NCBI GenBank assembly: GCA_944381485.1
Contig: CALWLI010000036.1
Coordinates: 1 to 46,481 of the forward strand
DNA length: 46,481 nt
Direction of reading: 5' to 3'
DNA from: an uncultured Lachnospiraceae bacterium
GTDB taxonomy: Bacteria > Bacillota > Clostridia > Lachnospirales > Lachnospiraceae
Both the position numbers and the translations under genes were made by a program. Numbering within the stretch: the stretch's first letter is position 1; the number at the start of each line of letters is the position of its first letter. Below, piece by piece: positions 17,394 to 26,495 of this stretch. The notes under the pieces were generated by a model. The model was not told the origin of the DNA, made no database searches, and was given only the letters and a program-made list of their open reading frames with translations.

Positions 17394-19211
17394 TTATTCG
17401 TCGTCCAGCTTAAGGACAGACATGAAGGCCTGCTGAGGTATTACCACATTTCCTATCTGCCTCATGCGCTTCTTTCCTTCCTTCTGCTTCTCGAGAAGCT
17501 TCTTCTTTCTCGATATATCTCCTCCGTAACACTTGGCAAGGACGTCTTTTCTTAAGGCCTTTATGGTCTCCCTTGCGATTATCTTTCCGCCTATTGCCGC
17601 CTGAATGGGAATCTCAAAGAGCTGTCTGGGAATCTCCTCCTTAAGCTTCTCGCACATCCTCCTTCCTCTCTCGTAGGCAGAGTCTGCGTGGACTATAAAT
17701 GAGAGGGCGTCGACCTCTTCTCTGTTCACAAGTATGTCAAGCTTTACAAGCTTTGACTGCTGATAACCCTTAAGGCTGTAATCGAAGGAGGCATAGCCTC
17801 TGCTCCTTGATTTGAGGGCATCGAAAAAGTCATAGATTATCTCGTTCAAAGGGAGCTCATACTTTAGGAGAGCTCTCGTCTCCTCCATATATTCCATCCC
17901 TTTATATACTCCTCGCCTCTCCTGACAGAGCTTCATTATGGCTCCGACAAATTCCGTTGTCACCATTATCTCCGCATCCACTATGGGCTCCTCCATATAC
18001 TCAATTACTGAAGGGTCAGGAAGGTTTGTGGGATTTGTAAGGTCAATGACTTCACCGTTAGTCTTGTGTATCTTGTATACTACCGAGGGTGCTGTGGTGA
18101 CCAGATCCAGATCATACTCTCTCTCCAGTCTTTCCTGAATTACATCAAGGTGCAGCAATCCCAAAAATCCGCATCTGAATCCGAAGCCCAGTGCCACAGA
18201 GGTCTCAGGCTCGAAGAACAGGGATGCGTCATTTAATTCAAGTTTCTCAAGTGCCTCTCTAAGATCAGGGTACTTGGCTCCATCCGCAGGATAAAGTCCG
18301 CAGTAAACCATGGGAGTCACCTTCTTATATCCGGGAAGGGGTTCCTTTGCCGGATTGTCCCTGCCTGTTACCGTGTCTCCTACCTCTGTAGTCTGTATGT
18401 TTTTGATGGAAGCGGTAATATATCCTACCATTCCTGCAGACAACTCGTCACAGGGTATGAACTGTCCCGGTCCGAAGTATCCCACCTCGACCACATCGTA
18501 CTCAGCTCCTGTTGCCATCATCCTTATGGGCATTCCTTTTTTTACAGTGCCCTCCTTGATACGACAGAAAACTATTACTCCCTTGTAGGAATCATATACC
18601 GAGTCGAATATAAGAGCTCTTAAAGGTGCCTCGGGATCTCCTGTGGGGGCCGGTATCTTCTTTACGATGTCCTCCAGTACCTCCTCCACATTAAGGCCTG
18701 TCTTTGCCGATATCCTGGGGGCGTCCTCAGCCTCTATTCCTATGACATCCTCTATCTCCTTTGCCACCCTGTCGGGCTCGGCGCTGGGAAGGTCCACCTT
18801 GTTTATAACCGGAAAGACCTCCAGGTCATGGTCGAGAGCCAGGTATACATTGGCAAGGGTCTGGGCTTCTATGCCCTGAGCCGCATCCACCACAAGTATG
18901 GCGCCGTCGCAGGCAGCAAGAGATCTGGATACCTCGTAGTTAAAGTCCACATGTCCCGGTGTGTCTATAAGATTAAAAATATACTCCTTTCCATCCTGTG
19001 CCTTATAGACAGTGCGCACGGTCTGGGCTTTTATGGTTATCCCTCTCTCCCTCTCAAGGTCCATGTTGTCAAGGACCTGTGACTGCATCTCCCTCTTTGT
19101 GAGAAGGCCTGTCATCTCTATGATGCGATCTGCAAGAGTTGATTTTCCATGATCGATATGGGCTATTATACAAAAATTTCTTATTAAGCTTTTGTCTGTA
19201 TTATTTAACAT
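17394..19211 (-). CDS. lepA: Elongation factor 4 (LepA)
   Basis: A 605-residue translational GTPase that back-translocates or remodels stalled ribosomes. The G1 motif AHIDHGKST is near the N-terminus, with RGITI, DTPGH and NKVDL following. The C-terminal LepA-specific domain ([34 protein letters not shown]) is complete. Length is normal for the family. No Shine-Dalgarno sequence precedes the ATG at 19211. Instead a promoter ends 6 nt before it, so the mRNA may begin at the start codon itself. It is transcribed divergently from rpsT, a common arrangement in Firmicutes. Confidence 0.97.
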   Translation of the reverse strand: MLNNTDKSLIRNFCIIAHIDHGKSTLADRIIEMTGLLTKREMQSQVLDNMDLERERGITIKAQTVRTVYKAQDGKEYIFNLIDTPGHVDFNYEVSRSLAACDGAILVVDAAQGIEAQTLANVYLALDHDLEVFPVINKVDLPSAEPDRVAKEIEDVIGIEAEDAPRISAKTGLNVEEVLEDIVKKIPAPTGDPEAPLRALIFDSVYDSYKGVIVFCRIKEGTVKKGMPIRMMATGAEYDVVEVGYFGPGQFIPCDELSAGMVGYITASIKNIQTTEVGDTVTGRDNPAKEPLPGYKKVTPMVYCGLYPADGAKYPDLREALEKLELNDASLFFEPETSVALGFGFRCGFLGLLHLDVIQERLEREYDLDLVTTAPSVVYKIHKTNGEVIDLTNPTNLPDPSVIEYMEEPIVDAEIMVTTEFVGAIMKLCQERRGVYKGMEYMEETRALLKYELPLNEIIYDFFDALKSRSRGYASFDYSLKGYQQSKLVKLDILVNREEVDALSFIVHADSAYERGRRMCEKLKEEIPRQLFEIPIQAAIGGKIIARETIKALRKDVLAKCYGGDISRKKKLLEKQKEGKKRMRQIGNVVIPQQAFMSVLKLDDE

Positions 19212-19217
19212 GAGGAA

Positions 19218-19246
19218 ATAATAGCATTTTTTGGATTTGCTTGCAA
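19218..19246 (-). promoter_or_regulatory. lepA promoter placing the start on the ATG
   Basis: Minus strand: TTGCAA (19241-19246), 17-nt spacer ending in TGC (extended -10), TATTAT (19218-19223), then six bases and the lepA ATG. With normal spacing the +1 is the A of ATG at 19211. Confidence 0.72.
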
Positions 19247-19265
19247 TATTTCTTTATTTAATTAC

Positions 19266-19294
19266 TTGACATATAAATGAAGAACCTATAGAAT
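19266..19294 (+). promoter_or_regulatory. rpsT promoter
   Basis: TTGACA (19266-19271), 17-nt spacer, TAGAAT (19289-19294). Start predicted near 19301, with a leader of about 70 nt before rpsT. Confidence 0.85.
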
Positions 19295-19300
19295 AAATAA

Positions 19301-19372
19301 GAATGTTTACACCAAACTGTCCGTGTCCGGATTGATGGAAACAAATAATATTTGAAAAGGAGGTGTAACCCA
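19301..19372 (+). promoter_or_regulatory. rpsT leader with possible ribosome-site-masking helix
   Basis: TTACACC (19307-19313), at the very 5' end of the predicted transcript, is exactly complementary to GGTGTAA (19362-19368), which is the 3' half of the strong ribosome site AAAAGGAGGTG. A small hairpin (CAAAT/ATTTG, 19342-19354) lies between. In E. coli S20 represses its own translation, so a leader switch is reasonable here, but it is unproven. Confidence 0.4.
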
Positions 19373-19636
19373 ATGGCAAATATTAAGTCAGCTAAGAAGA
19401 GGATCTTAGTTATCCAGACAAAGACCGAGCGCAATAAATCTATCAGATCAAAGGTTAAGACTTTCATAAAGAAGGTTGACGCTGCTATCGCGGCAAATGA
19501 TAAGGCTGCAGCTCAGAGCGCTCTTTCAGTTGCTGTATCAGAGATCAGCAAGGCTCAGAGCAAGGGCGTTTATCACGCTAATACCGCTTCAAGAAAGATC
19601 GCAAGACTTTCAAAGGCAGTTTCAGCTATGAACTAA
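19373..19636 (+). CDS. rpsT: Ribosomal protein S20
   Basis: An 87-residue basic protein beginning MANIKSAKKRILVIQTK and ending near KIARLSKAVSAMN, the classic helical S20 sequence that binds 16S rRNA in the small-subunit body. AAAAGGAGGTG at 19355-19365 fixes the ATG at 19373; an earlier in-frame start at 19352 would overlap that site. It is monocistronic, with its own promoter and a strong terminator. Confidence 0.97.
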   Translation: MANIKSAKKRILVIQTKTERNKSIRSKVKTFIKKVDAAIAANDKAAAQSALSVAVSEISKAQSKGVYHANTASRKIARLSKAVSAMN

Positions 19637-19672
19637 TCAGAACCTGATATCTATTACTATAAAAGACATCTT

Positions 19673-19710
19673 AAAAGGCTTCAGGACTAACCCACCTGAA
19701 GCCTTTTTTA
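19673..19710. terminator. rpsT / tex shared terminator
   Basis: Perfect 13-bp stem (19673-19685 with 19695-19707), 9-nt loop, and a run of T on the plus strand. On the minus strand it presents TTTT after the stem, so it may also end tex transcripts. Confidence 0.92.
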
Positions 19711-19724
19711 TTTTTTGCGTTGGC

Positions 19725-21938
19725 TTATTTTTCGCCCACGGCCTTCATGCTGAGAGCTATCCTCTTCTTTGAGGCGTCCGCATCAAGCACTCTCACTTTA
19801 ACTGTCTGCCCAAGCTTCACCACATCCTGAGGATGTCTTACATATTTTTCCGAAAGCTCCGATATATGCACAAGTCCGTCCTGATGCACTCCTATATCCA
19901 CAAAGGCTCCGAAATCAGTTATGTTCCTTACAGTTCCCGTAAGGATCATGCCGGGCTTCAGATCAGTTATCTCCAGCACATCAGACCTCAGCAGAGGCTT
20001 GGGCATATCTTCTCTCGGGTCTCTCCCGGGCCTTTCCAGCTCTGTTATTATATCAGAAAGAGTGTATTCTCCTATGGAAAGCTCCTTTGAAAGGGCTGCT
20101 GCTCCCCCGGGGTATTCTCTTATCTTGGCTCTGATCTCCCCCTTCTCTCCCATAGCTATACCCAATTTTTTAAGGAGCTCTCTGCAGGCCTTATAGCTCT
20201 CCGGATGGACTGCAGTGGCATCAAGGGGTTCTTTGCCTCCCCTTATCCTCATAAAGCCTGCCGACTGCTCAAAGGCTTTAGGTCCCAGCTTTTTCACCTT
20301 CATAAGCTCTCTTCTGTCCCTGAAGGCACCCTTTTCCTGCCTGTAACTCACTATATTTTCAGCTATGGTCTTATTTATACCCGATACATATTCAAGCAGT
20401 GAAGCCGAAGCCGTGTTAAGATCCACTCCCACACTGTTCACACAATCCTCAACCACATTTTTCAGGGATTCTCCCAGCCTCTTTTTGTTGAGATCATGCT
20501 GATACTGCCCCACTCCTATTGACTCAGGCTCAATTTTTACAAGCTCAGACAGCGGATCCTGAAGTCTCCTGGCTATGGATACGGCGCTTCTTTGCCCCAC
20601 ATCAAACTCCGGGAACTCCTTAGCTCCCGTCTCGCTTGCGGAATAAACACTTGCTCCCGCCTCGTTTACTATGACGTAGGGTATTTTAAGCTTTGATATG
20701 ACAAGCTCAGATTCTCGGGACGCTGTTCCGTTTCCCAGGGATATGACATCCACCTTATACTTTTTTATGATCTCCCTCAACACATCAAGCGACTCATCAA
20801 CCTTATCTTGCGGCGCAGTGGGGAAGATCACAGTAGTATATAGCACACGCCCTGTACTGTCTGTCACAGCAAGCTTGCATCCCGTTCTGAAAGCGGGATC
20901 CCAACCCAAAACTGTTTTTCCCTCTATAGGCTGCTGCATCAAAAGCTGTTTTAAATTGTCCGCAAATATCTTAATTGCACCCTCCTGAGCCTTCTCCGTA
21001 AGCTCTCTCCTCACCTCATTCTCTACAGATGGAGCTATAAGCCTCTTAAAGGCATCCTCCACAGCCTCTGAAAGTGCGGCCTCAATATCCTCGGGAAGTG
21101 AGGTTTCCCCTGTACATTTCCTCCTGTTTTCCGCAGCCTTCTTTAGCACAGCCCTTTTCAAAAAGGAGATGCTGTCATCCTCTATGCCCTTCAGCTTTAC
21201 CGCAAGTATCTTCTCCCTCTCTCCCCTGTCAATGGCAAGTATTCTGTGGCCTGCGAGTTTACTCACCGCTTCGCTGAAATCATAGTACATTCTGTAGACA
21301 GAGTCTTCGCTCTCATTTTTTGCCTTTACCTCTATAATGCCCTTATCCCAAGCAGTTTTCCTTATCTTTTCTCTGAATGCGGCATTGTCCGATATGCTCT
21401 CGGCAACTATATCCCTTGCCCCAAAGCAGGCGTCCTCAGCTGTAAGCACTTCATTTTCCGTGGAAATGTATTTTAAGGCCTCACTCATAAGTGAGCTTTT
21501 GCCGCCTCCCGAGAGTAAAATTTCAGCGAGAGGCTTAAGGCCCTTCTCCTCTGCCAGCATAGCCCTGGTCTTTCTCTTCTGCTTATAAGGCCTGTATATG
21601 TCTTCCAAGCTTACAAGGCTTCCCGCCTTTAGTATTTCTCCTTCAAGTTCGGCAGTCATTTTCCCTTGTTCGGATATACTGTCCATAACAGTCTTTTTCC
21701 TGTCCCAAAGGCCTCTCAGATAATTAAGTCTCTCCTCAAAGGCCCTGAGCACCTCATCATTCAGGTTTCCTGTGGCTTCCTTTCTGTATCTGGCTATGAA
21801 GGGAATGGTATTTCCCTCATCGATTAACTTTATCACCGCCTGAGCCTGAGTTCTCTTTATATTTAGCTCTTCGGCTATGGAACTCTCTATATCTTTTTCC
21901 GCCTTAATAAAAAAATCTTCCTTCATTACTTCCTTCAT
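19725..21938 (-). CDS. tex: Tex-family RNA-binding transcription accessory protein
   Basis: A 737-residue nucleic-acid-binding protein. Domain order is as in Tex: N-terminal helical part (TIPFIARYRKEATGNL), YqgF/RNase H-like domain (LGWDPAFRTGCKLAVTD), helix-hairpin-helix repeats (VGVDLNTASASLLEYVSGI) and a C-terminal S1 domain (GTVRNITDFGAFVDIGVHQDG). Tex binds RNA through S1 and associates with transcription. Two in-frame ATGs exist at the start (21938 and 21926); either is possible, as the site is weak. It follows holA by 27 nt in the same direction. Confidence 0.95.
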   Translation of the reverse strand: MKEVMKEDFFIKAEKDIESSIAEELNIKRTQAQAVIKLIDEGNTIPFIARYRKEATGNLNDEVLRAFEERLNYLRGLWDRKKTVMDSISEQGKMTAELEGEILKAGSLVSLEDIYRPYKQKRKTRAMLAEEKGLKPLAEILLSGGGKSSLMSEALKYISTENEVLTAEDACFGARDIVAESISDNAAFREKIRKTAWDKGIIEVKAKNESEDSVYRMYYDFSEAVSKLAGHRILAIDRGEREKILAVKLKGIEDDSISFLKRAVLKKAAENRRKCTGETSLPEDIEAALSEAVEDAFKRLIAPSVENEVRRELTEKAQEGAIKIFADNLKQLLMQQPIEGKTVLGWDPAFRTGCKLAVTDSTGRVLYTTVIFPTAPQDKVDESLDVLREIIKKYKVDVISLGNGTASRESELVISKLKIPYVIVNEAGASVYSASETGAKEFPEFDVGQRSAVSIARRLQDPLSELVKIEPESIGVGQYQHDLNKKRLGESLKNVVEDCVNSVGVDLNTASASLLEYVSGINKTIAENIVSYRQEKGAFRDRRELMKVKKLGPKAFEQSAGFMRIRGGKEPLDATAVHPESYKACRELLKKLGIAMGEKGEIRAKIREYPGGAAALSKELSIGEYTLSDIITELERPGRDPREDMPKPLLRSDVLEITDLKPGMILTGTVRNITDFGAFVDIGVHQDGLVHISELSEKYVRHPQDVVKLGQTVKVRVLDADASKKRIALSMKAVGEK

Positions 21939-21965
21939 TGTAAAACCTTTTTTATCCGAATTCTG

Positions 21966-22952
21966 TTATTCGATCAGGAGAAGCTCCACTGCGATCCTGT
22001 CTTCTATATCCCCTGTCTTTACTTTTTCCTCCAGCTCTATGGAGCGCTCCAGGTACCTGCGGGCATCGGCTTTTCTGAGATTCCTCGACTGATCTCTCAG
22101 CTTTCTCAAAAGCCAGGGCTGTATCTCCATCTTTTTTGCCGCCTCCCCCTCGCTTATCCCTGAAGAGAGCAGTTCCTTAAGTATGTATACCTGATTAAAC
22201 TGCCTCTCCAGCATAAAAAGTATCTTCATGGGAGCCGTCCTTACAGACAGCATTTCCTCATATAGCTTAAATGCCTTCTTCGTGTTTCCTGAGAGCTTTG
22301 CCGACAGCATGTCAAATACCCTGTCTGAAACTGTCTTGGAGCATACGGCCTCGATATCCTCCTCCTTGATCTCTCTGTCCGAGGACTCCCTTCCCTCTGT
22401 ATAGCATATGAGCTTTTCAAGCTCATTGTGTATGTTAAAAAGATCATAGCCTGTAAGCATGAGAAGGTTGTTGAGATTTTTTCCCGATATTTCCCTTTCC
22501 TCTTCTTTAAGGTACTTCTTAACTCTCTCTCCTATTTTAAGCTGCTCAGCCTCAGCCTCCTTGTAGGACATGGAGTCTGTCTTTATAAACTTTGAAACCT
22601 CTCCCTTTTCCTTCACCAGCTTAAACAGCTTGTTTGTGGCATCTGTCTCAGACTCAAAAAATATCAGGACTGTTGTGCTGTTCAGCTCTCTCAGAAATTC
22701 TTCGAAGCGTTCATCCGAGGCTCCCTTAAAAAGGCCTGTGTCCGAGAGAAGTATCACTCTGTGTTCCTGCATAAAGGGCAAGGTATCCGCCAGATCTCTC
22801 AATTCTGAAATATCCTGATCTCTTCCTGAAAACTCATTAAAATTAATGCTTTCCTCAGCCCCGTACAGTCTCAAAAGTCGGTTTTTTTTCTCCAACTTGA
22901 GGAATTCCTCGTCCCCGCATATGAGATAAATATTAGTGCTTTTATCAGCCAT
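21966..22952 (-). CDS. holA: DNA polymerase III delta subunit
   Basis: A 328-residue clamp-loader subunit with the HolA layout. It has an N-terminal AAA-like domain starting IYLICGDEEFLKLEKKNRL, the FSGRD.. and LPFMQEHRVILLSD segments, no Walker lysine (normal for delta), and a helical C-terminal collar (PWLLRKLRDQSRNL then YLERSIELEEKVKTG). It opens the beta clamp within the polymerase III holoenzyme. AGGAGG lies 9 nt before the ATG. The comEC-holA neighbourhood is conserved in Firmicutes. Confidence 0.93.
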   Translation of the reverse strand: MADKSTNIYLICGDEEFLKLEKKNRLLRLYGAEESINFNEFSGRDQDISELRDLADTLPFMQEHRVILLSDTGLFKGASDERFEEFLRELNSTTVLIFFESETDATNKLFKLVKEKGEVSKFIKTDSMSYKEAEAEQLKIGERVKKYLKEEEREISGKNLNNLLMLTGYDLFNIHNELEKLICYTEGRESSDREIKEEDIEAVCSKTVSDRVFDMLSAKLSGNTKKAFKLYEEMLSVRTAPMKILFMLERQFNQVYILKELLSSGISEGEAAKKMEIQPWLLRKLRDQSRNLRKADARRYLERSIELEEKVKTGDIEDRIAVELLLIE

Positions 22953-22997
22953 GCGCCTTAGCCTCCTGCTCTGTGCTCTCCCTTTCGCATATAAAAT

Positions 22998-23026
22998 AGG
23001 ATAAACTTATACCGCTTTCCCGTCAA
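22998..23026 (-). promoter_or_regulatory. Possible holA-tex promoter
   Basis: Minus strand: TTGACG (23021-23026), 17-nt spacer, TATCCT (22998-23003), in the 77-nt gap between comEC and holA. The -10 is only fair. Confidence 0.4.
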
Positions 23027-23029
23027 CAC

Positions 23030-25540
23030 TTAATAAAAACCTGATATCCATATCCTACTTCCGTCAGTGGATATCCTTATGGCCCCCTCCTCAGCAGTAC
23101 AGAGCATTTTTATGCCTCTTTCCTTAAGCCTCGTTGTCACCTCCCGGCTCGGATGTCCGTAGCTGTTGTCTTTTCCGTAGGAGAGTATGGCGTAGTCAGG
23201 ATCAAACATGTTTAAAAACTTGTCACAGCTTCCTGTCTTTGAGCCGTGGTGCCCTGCTTTAAGGACTGTTATCTTCTTTTTATCAATTCCGGATTCCCTC
23301 ATGAGCTTTACGACCCTCATTTCCTCCTCCTTGGGAGCGTCTCCCGTAAAAAGCATGGAAAAATCTCCGTACTCCAAAAGTAAAAAAGGCGAGTGGGCAT
23401 TTGTGTCCTCAGACGAACTGTTTCCCTCATATATGCAGCTCAGTCTTATTTCTTCAGAGATCCGGATCATGCTTCCCTCCCTCAAATATTCCGCCTTCTT
23501 ATCTTCACCTGAAAAGTTATTTTTGAGATCCGAGTAAGCTTCACCTTCACGGGCAGCCACAGGAAGCAGGAGGTTTTCTATCTTTACTGACTGAGGATCA
23601 TCCAAAAGATACTCTATTCCGTTTATGTGGTCCTCGTCTCCGTGGCTCACTATGACGCAGTCAAGTTTGTTTATTCCCTGAGACAGGAGGAAGGGTTCAA
23701 GTACATACTCTCCCAAGTTTTTTTCAGAGCTTGAGCCTGAATCTATCAAAATGCTATTTCCCCTGTATCTTATAAGAAAGCCGTCCCCCTGCCCCACATC
23801 TATGGCGGTGATCTCAAGCCGTGACGGTCCCTCTTTCACAAATATAAGGCCTGAAAGAAAAAAAGAAAAAAACAGTATTAAAGCCATGAGTCTGCTGTCT
23901 TTAATAAGCCTTTCCCCGCGGAATAGTCTCAGCTTGGATGTAAGAAGCATGGGCAGCGAAAATATAAGAGCATAGTATATAAGTATCTTTAAAGGCTCAG
24001 GTCTTCCCATAGGCAAGGAGTTTAAGGGGAGAGAGGCTGAAATGCGGCACAGCAGTTCATAAAAGCTGAGAAGATAGTGTCCCGGTCCCACAAAAAATAC
24101 TGCCGCCTCTGTAAGTACAGCACCAATACCTAAAGCTGCAAGGCCTGAATACATTACATATATCATGAGGGGTATAACTATAAGATTTAAAAAGAAGGCA
24201 TAGAGAGGAAATGAAAAGAAATGATACAGTAACACAGGAAGTGTAAATATTTGTATAAGCACTCCCGTACACAGAGTCCCTGTAATCGGGGATAGCCTGC
24301 ATTTTATGAAAGCCTTTCTCTTTAACTCAGATAATGAGCCTTGGAAAGTCTCTCTTTTTTCTGACACAAAGCTCTCCCTCATATGCCTCTCTATACAGTC
24401 TGTCACATACTCCCCGAAAAAGCTTATCCCGAAGACTGCAGCAAAGGAAAGTTGAAATCCGCTCTGTAAAAGCATATAGGGAGCAGAGAATAAAAGCAGT
24501 ATACCTGAGAAAGAAAGTGCCGAGAGATTGTCATAGCTTCTCCCCGACTTTGCTGCCGCAAACCTTGAGCTAAGCATTATGGCTGCCCTCATGACCGAGC
24601 CGGAGGCTCCCGTTAAGAGTCCGTAGCTCAGGACAAAAAATGCCGATACTGCCCCGGCCGTCCCAAGGCCTGCCCCGGCCTTCAGCATCAGCTCATAAAA
24701 GAGCATTCCTATGAGACTTATATGGAGACCTGAGACCGCCAGAATGTGGGCAATACCCTGAGTTTGGTAGAGTTTTATAAGCTCATCCTCCATATCCGAT
24801 CTGTCCCCAAGTATTAAGGCCTTGTATATGCCTGAATCTCTCTCATCCATAGTCTCATCGAGTATCTCTTTGCATTTAAGCTTGAGTTTCCTGAGAAACT
24901 CCCTATAAGGTATGGGGGATCCCCCTGTGACGTACACTTTTTTGGCTGAAAGGCTGAGAGAAACGTTTAAGGATCTTAGATAAAATCTGTAGTCAAACTC
25001 CCCCGGATTGGAGTTTCTTTCAGGGGATTTAAGCTTGCCTTCAGCGGCGATCCTCATGCCGCAGCAAAGCTCCTCTACTTCCTTTTCAGGATAGTAATCA
25101 TATATGTAAAGCTTTTTTCTGAGCTTTTCTCCTGAAGCTTCATCCTCCCCTTCCTCTGATGTCCCCCGAAGCTTAGCATCCTTCAGCACTATAAGCCTGT
25201 ATTTGCCCTTATCCTCTATCCCTTCGATCTCTCCCTCGGCAATCACCGAAGCCCTCTCTGCAGTAATTTCCCCGAAGAGCTTTTCATCGCTCCGGAAGGC
25301 ATAATGGGAGTTCAGAGAAATCATTATTCCCGCTAAAAACAAAAAGAGCGGGAAAATAACAGATCTCCCGCTCTTAAAATCCTTCTTTTCAGGTCCTCTT
25401 AAAAAAACATCCGCGAAAAGCAAAAGCAAAAAGGCTGCCAAAAAGGCTATCCTTATGCCAAAGACCAATTCAGGCATACCGCAAAGCTCTCCAAGCGCGA
25501 ATACTGCCATAAGATACATCATCGGTCTTCGTGTATTCAA
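23030..25540 (-). CDS. comEC: ComEC/Rec2 competence DNA channel with MBL domain
   Basis: An 836-residue polytopic membrane protein. Three parts are visible: an N-terminal hydrophobic region with a soluble DUF4131-type segment; a competence domain in the membrane (IAHILAVSGLHISLIGMLFY, SVMRAAIMLSSR); and a C-terminal metallo-beta-lactamase-like domain (DVGQGDGFLI, VSHGDEDHINGIEYLL, KAGHHGS). It would carry single-stranded DNA across the membrane during transformation. The start is probably a TTG at 25540 with AAGGA 9 nt upstream; an ATG six codons inside lacks a ribosome site. No other competence genes are in the window, so function in uptake is not assured. Confidence 0.93.
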   Translation of the reverse strand: MNTRRPMMYLMAVFALGELCGMPELVFGIRIAFLAAFLLLLFADVFLRGPEKKDFKSGRSVIFPLFLFLAGIMISLNSHYAFRSDEKLFGEITAERASVIAEGEIEGIEDKGKYRLIVLKDAKLRGTSEEGEDEASGEKLRKKLYIYDYYPEKEVEELCCGMRIAAEGKLKSPERNSNPGEFDYRFYLRSLNVSLSLSAKKVYVTGGSPIPYREFLRKLKLKCKEILDETMDERDSGIYKALILGDRSDMEDELIKLYQTQGIAHILAVSGLHISLIGMLFYELMLKAGAGLGTAGAVSAFFVLSYGLLTGASGSVMRAAIMLSSRFAAAKSGRSYDNLSALSFSGILLLFSAPYMLLQSGFQLSFAAVFGISFFGEYVTDCIERHMRESFVSEKRETFQGSLSELKRKAFIKCRLSPITGTLCTGVLIQIFTLPVLLYHFFSFPLYAFFLNLIVIPLMIYVMYSGLAALGIGAVLTEAAVFFVGPGHYLLSFYELLCRISASLPLNSLPMGRPEPLKILIYYALIFSLPMLLTSKLRLFRGERLIKDSRLMALILFFSFFLSGLIFVKEGPSRLEITAIDVGQGDGFLIRYRGNSILIDSGSSSEKNLGEYVLEPFLLSQGINKLDCVIVSHGDEDHINGIEYLLDDPQSVKIENLLLPVAAREGEAYSDLKNNFSGEDKKAEYLREGSMIRISEEIRLSCIYEGNSSSEDTNAHSPFLLLEYGDFSMLFTGDAPKEEEMRVVKLMRESGIDKKKITVLKAGHHGSKTGSCDKFLNMFDPDYAILSYGKDNSYGHPSREVTTRLKERGIKMLCTAEEGAIRISTDGSRIWISGFY

Positions 25541-25591
25541 TTTCTTATTTCCTTTGTGTTTTTTATCGGCCTATAGCCTTCAGGCCTTCTG

Positions 25592-26464
25592 CTATACGTC
25601 CTGCAATTTTTTCTCAACAGCAATGGCCAAGGCTCCGGGGCCTGTATGACAGGCGATTGCCAGGGCAAGCTCCTCTGTTACGACTTCTGCCTTGGGCCAT
25701 CTCTTCCTTATCTCCTCTGCAAAGAGCTCAGCCTGCTCCCTGTTTTCGGAGTGCACGGAATATATTACGGAGGACTCCGCCTCAGGATCATTAAGCCTTT
25801 CCGTCAGAGCTGTCTGTGCGGCCTCCAGCATGATCTCACAGGCCTTTGTCACTGTTCTGGCCTTGGCGTAGGCGTCAAGCTTGTCCCCGTCTATGCTGAG
25901 GACCGGCTTTATCTTCAAAAGTGTTCCCAATGCGGCAGCCGCCGGAGTTATCCTGCCTCCCTTTTTGAGGTATTTCAAGGTAGGTACGGTTATGTATATC
26001 AGGTTTTCTCTTCTGTGCTCCTCGATTATGCGCTTTATGTCCGCTCCGCTGTAGCCCTTGTCTGCAAGCTTTTTGGCCTCCAGCGCCGCACTCTTTTCAG
26101 TTATGGAGACTCCCAGCTTGTCAACAGGAAAAACCCTGCCCTCGTATTTATCGTCCATAGACAGAGCCACCATGGTCTGATAGCCTCCTGAAAGGCCTGA
26201 TGAGAGAGGTATTATGACTATCTCATCATATTTTTCAAGAAGCTCATCCCAAAGCTTAAGTATATCGGCCGGTGAGGACTGAGATGTGGATACATCCGCC
26301 CCCTCATCCAGCATTCGATAGAAGCTGTCGTGATCCAGATCTATGCCCTCGTAGTGCTGTTTTCCGTTTACCATGAAGGGGGCATTTATGAGATATATCC
26401 CCAGTTCCTTTGCCTCCTCATTATTTATACCGCTGTGTGTGTCAGTTACTACGGCAACCTTCAT
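25592..26464 (-). CDS. DegV family fatty-acid-binding protein
   Basis: A 290-residue DegV protein, beginning MKVAVVTDTHSGIN, with STSQSSPADILKLWDELL and SSGLSGGYQTM forming the lipid carboxylate-binding loops. FakB-type DegV proteins hand exogenous fatty acids to the kinase FakA, but no fakA is nearby. The ATG at 26464 has GGAG 6 nt upstream; a TTG at 26476 is less likely. It lies 31 nt after gpmI. Confidence 0.92.
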   Translation of the reverse strand: MKVAVVTDTHSGINNEEAKELGIYLINAPFMVNGKQHYEGIDLDHDSFYRMLDEGADVSTSQSSPADILKLWDELLEKYDEIVIIPLSSGLSGGYQTMVALSMDDKYEGRVFPVDKLGVSITEKSAALEAKKLADKGYSGADIKRIIEEHRRENLIYITVPTLKYLKKGGRITPAAAALGTLLKIKPVLSIDGDKLDAYAKARTVTKACEIMLEAAQTALTERLNDPEAESSVIYSVHSENREQAELFAEEIRKRWPKAEVVTEELALAIACHTGPGALAIAVEKKLQDV

Positions 26465-26495
26465 AACCGTCTCCAATCCGTCTGTTTATTTTGTC

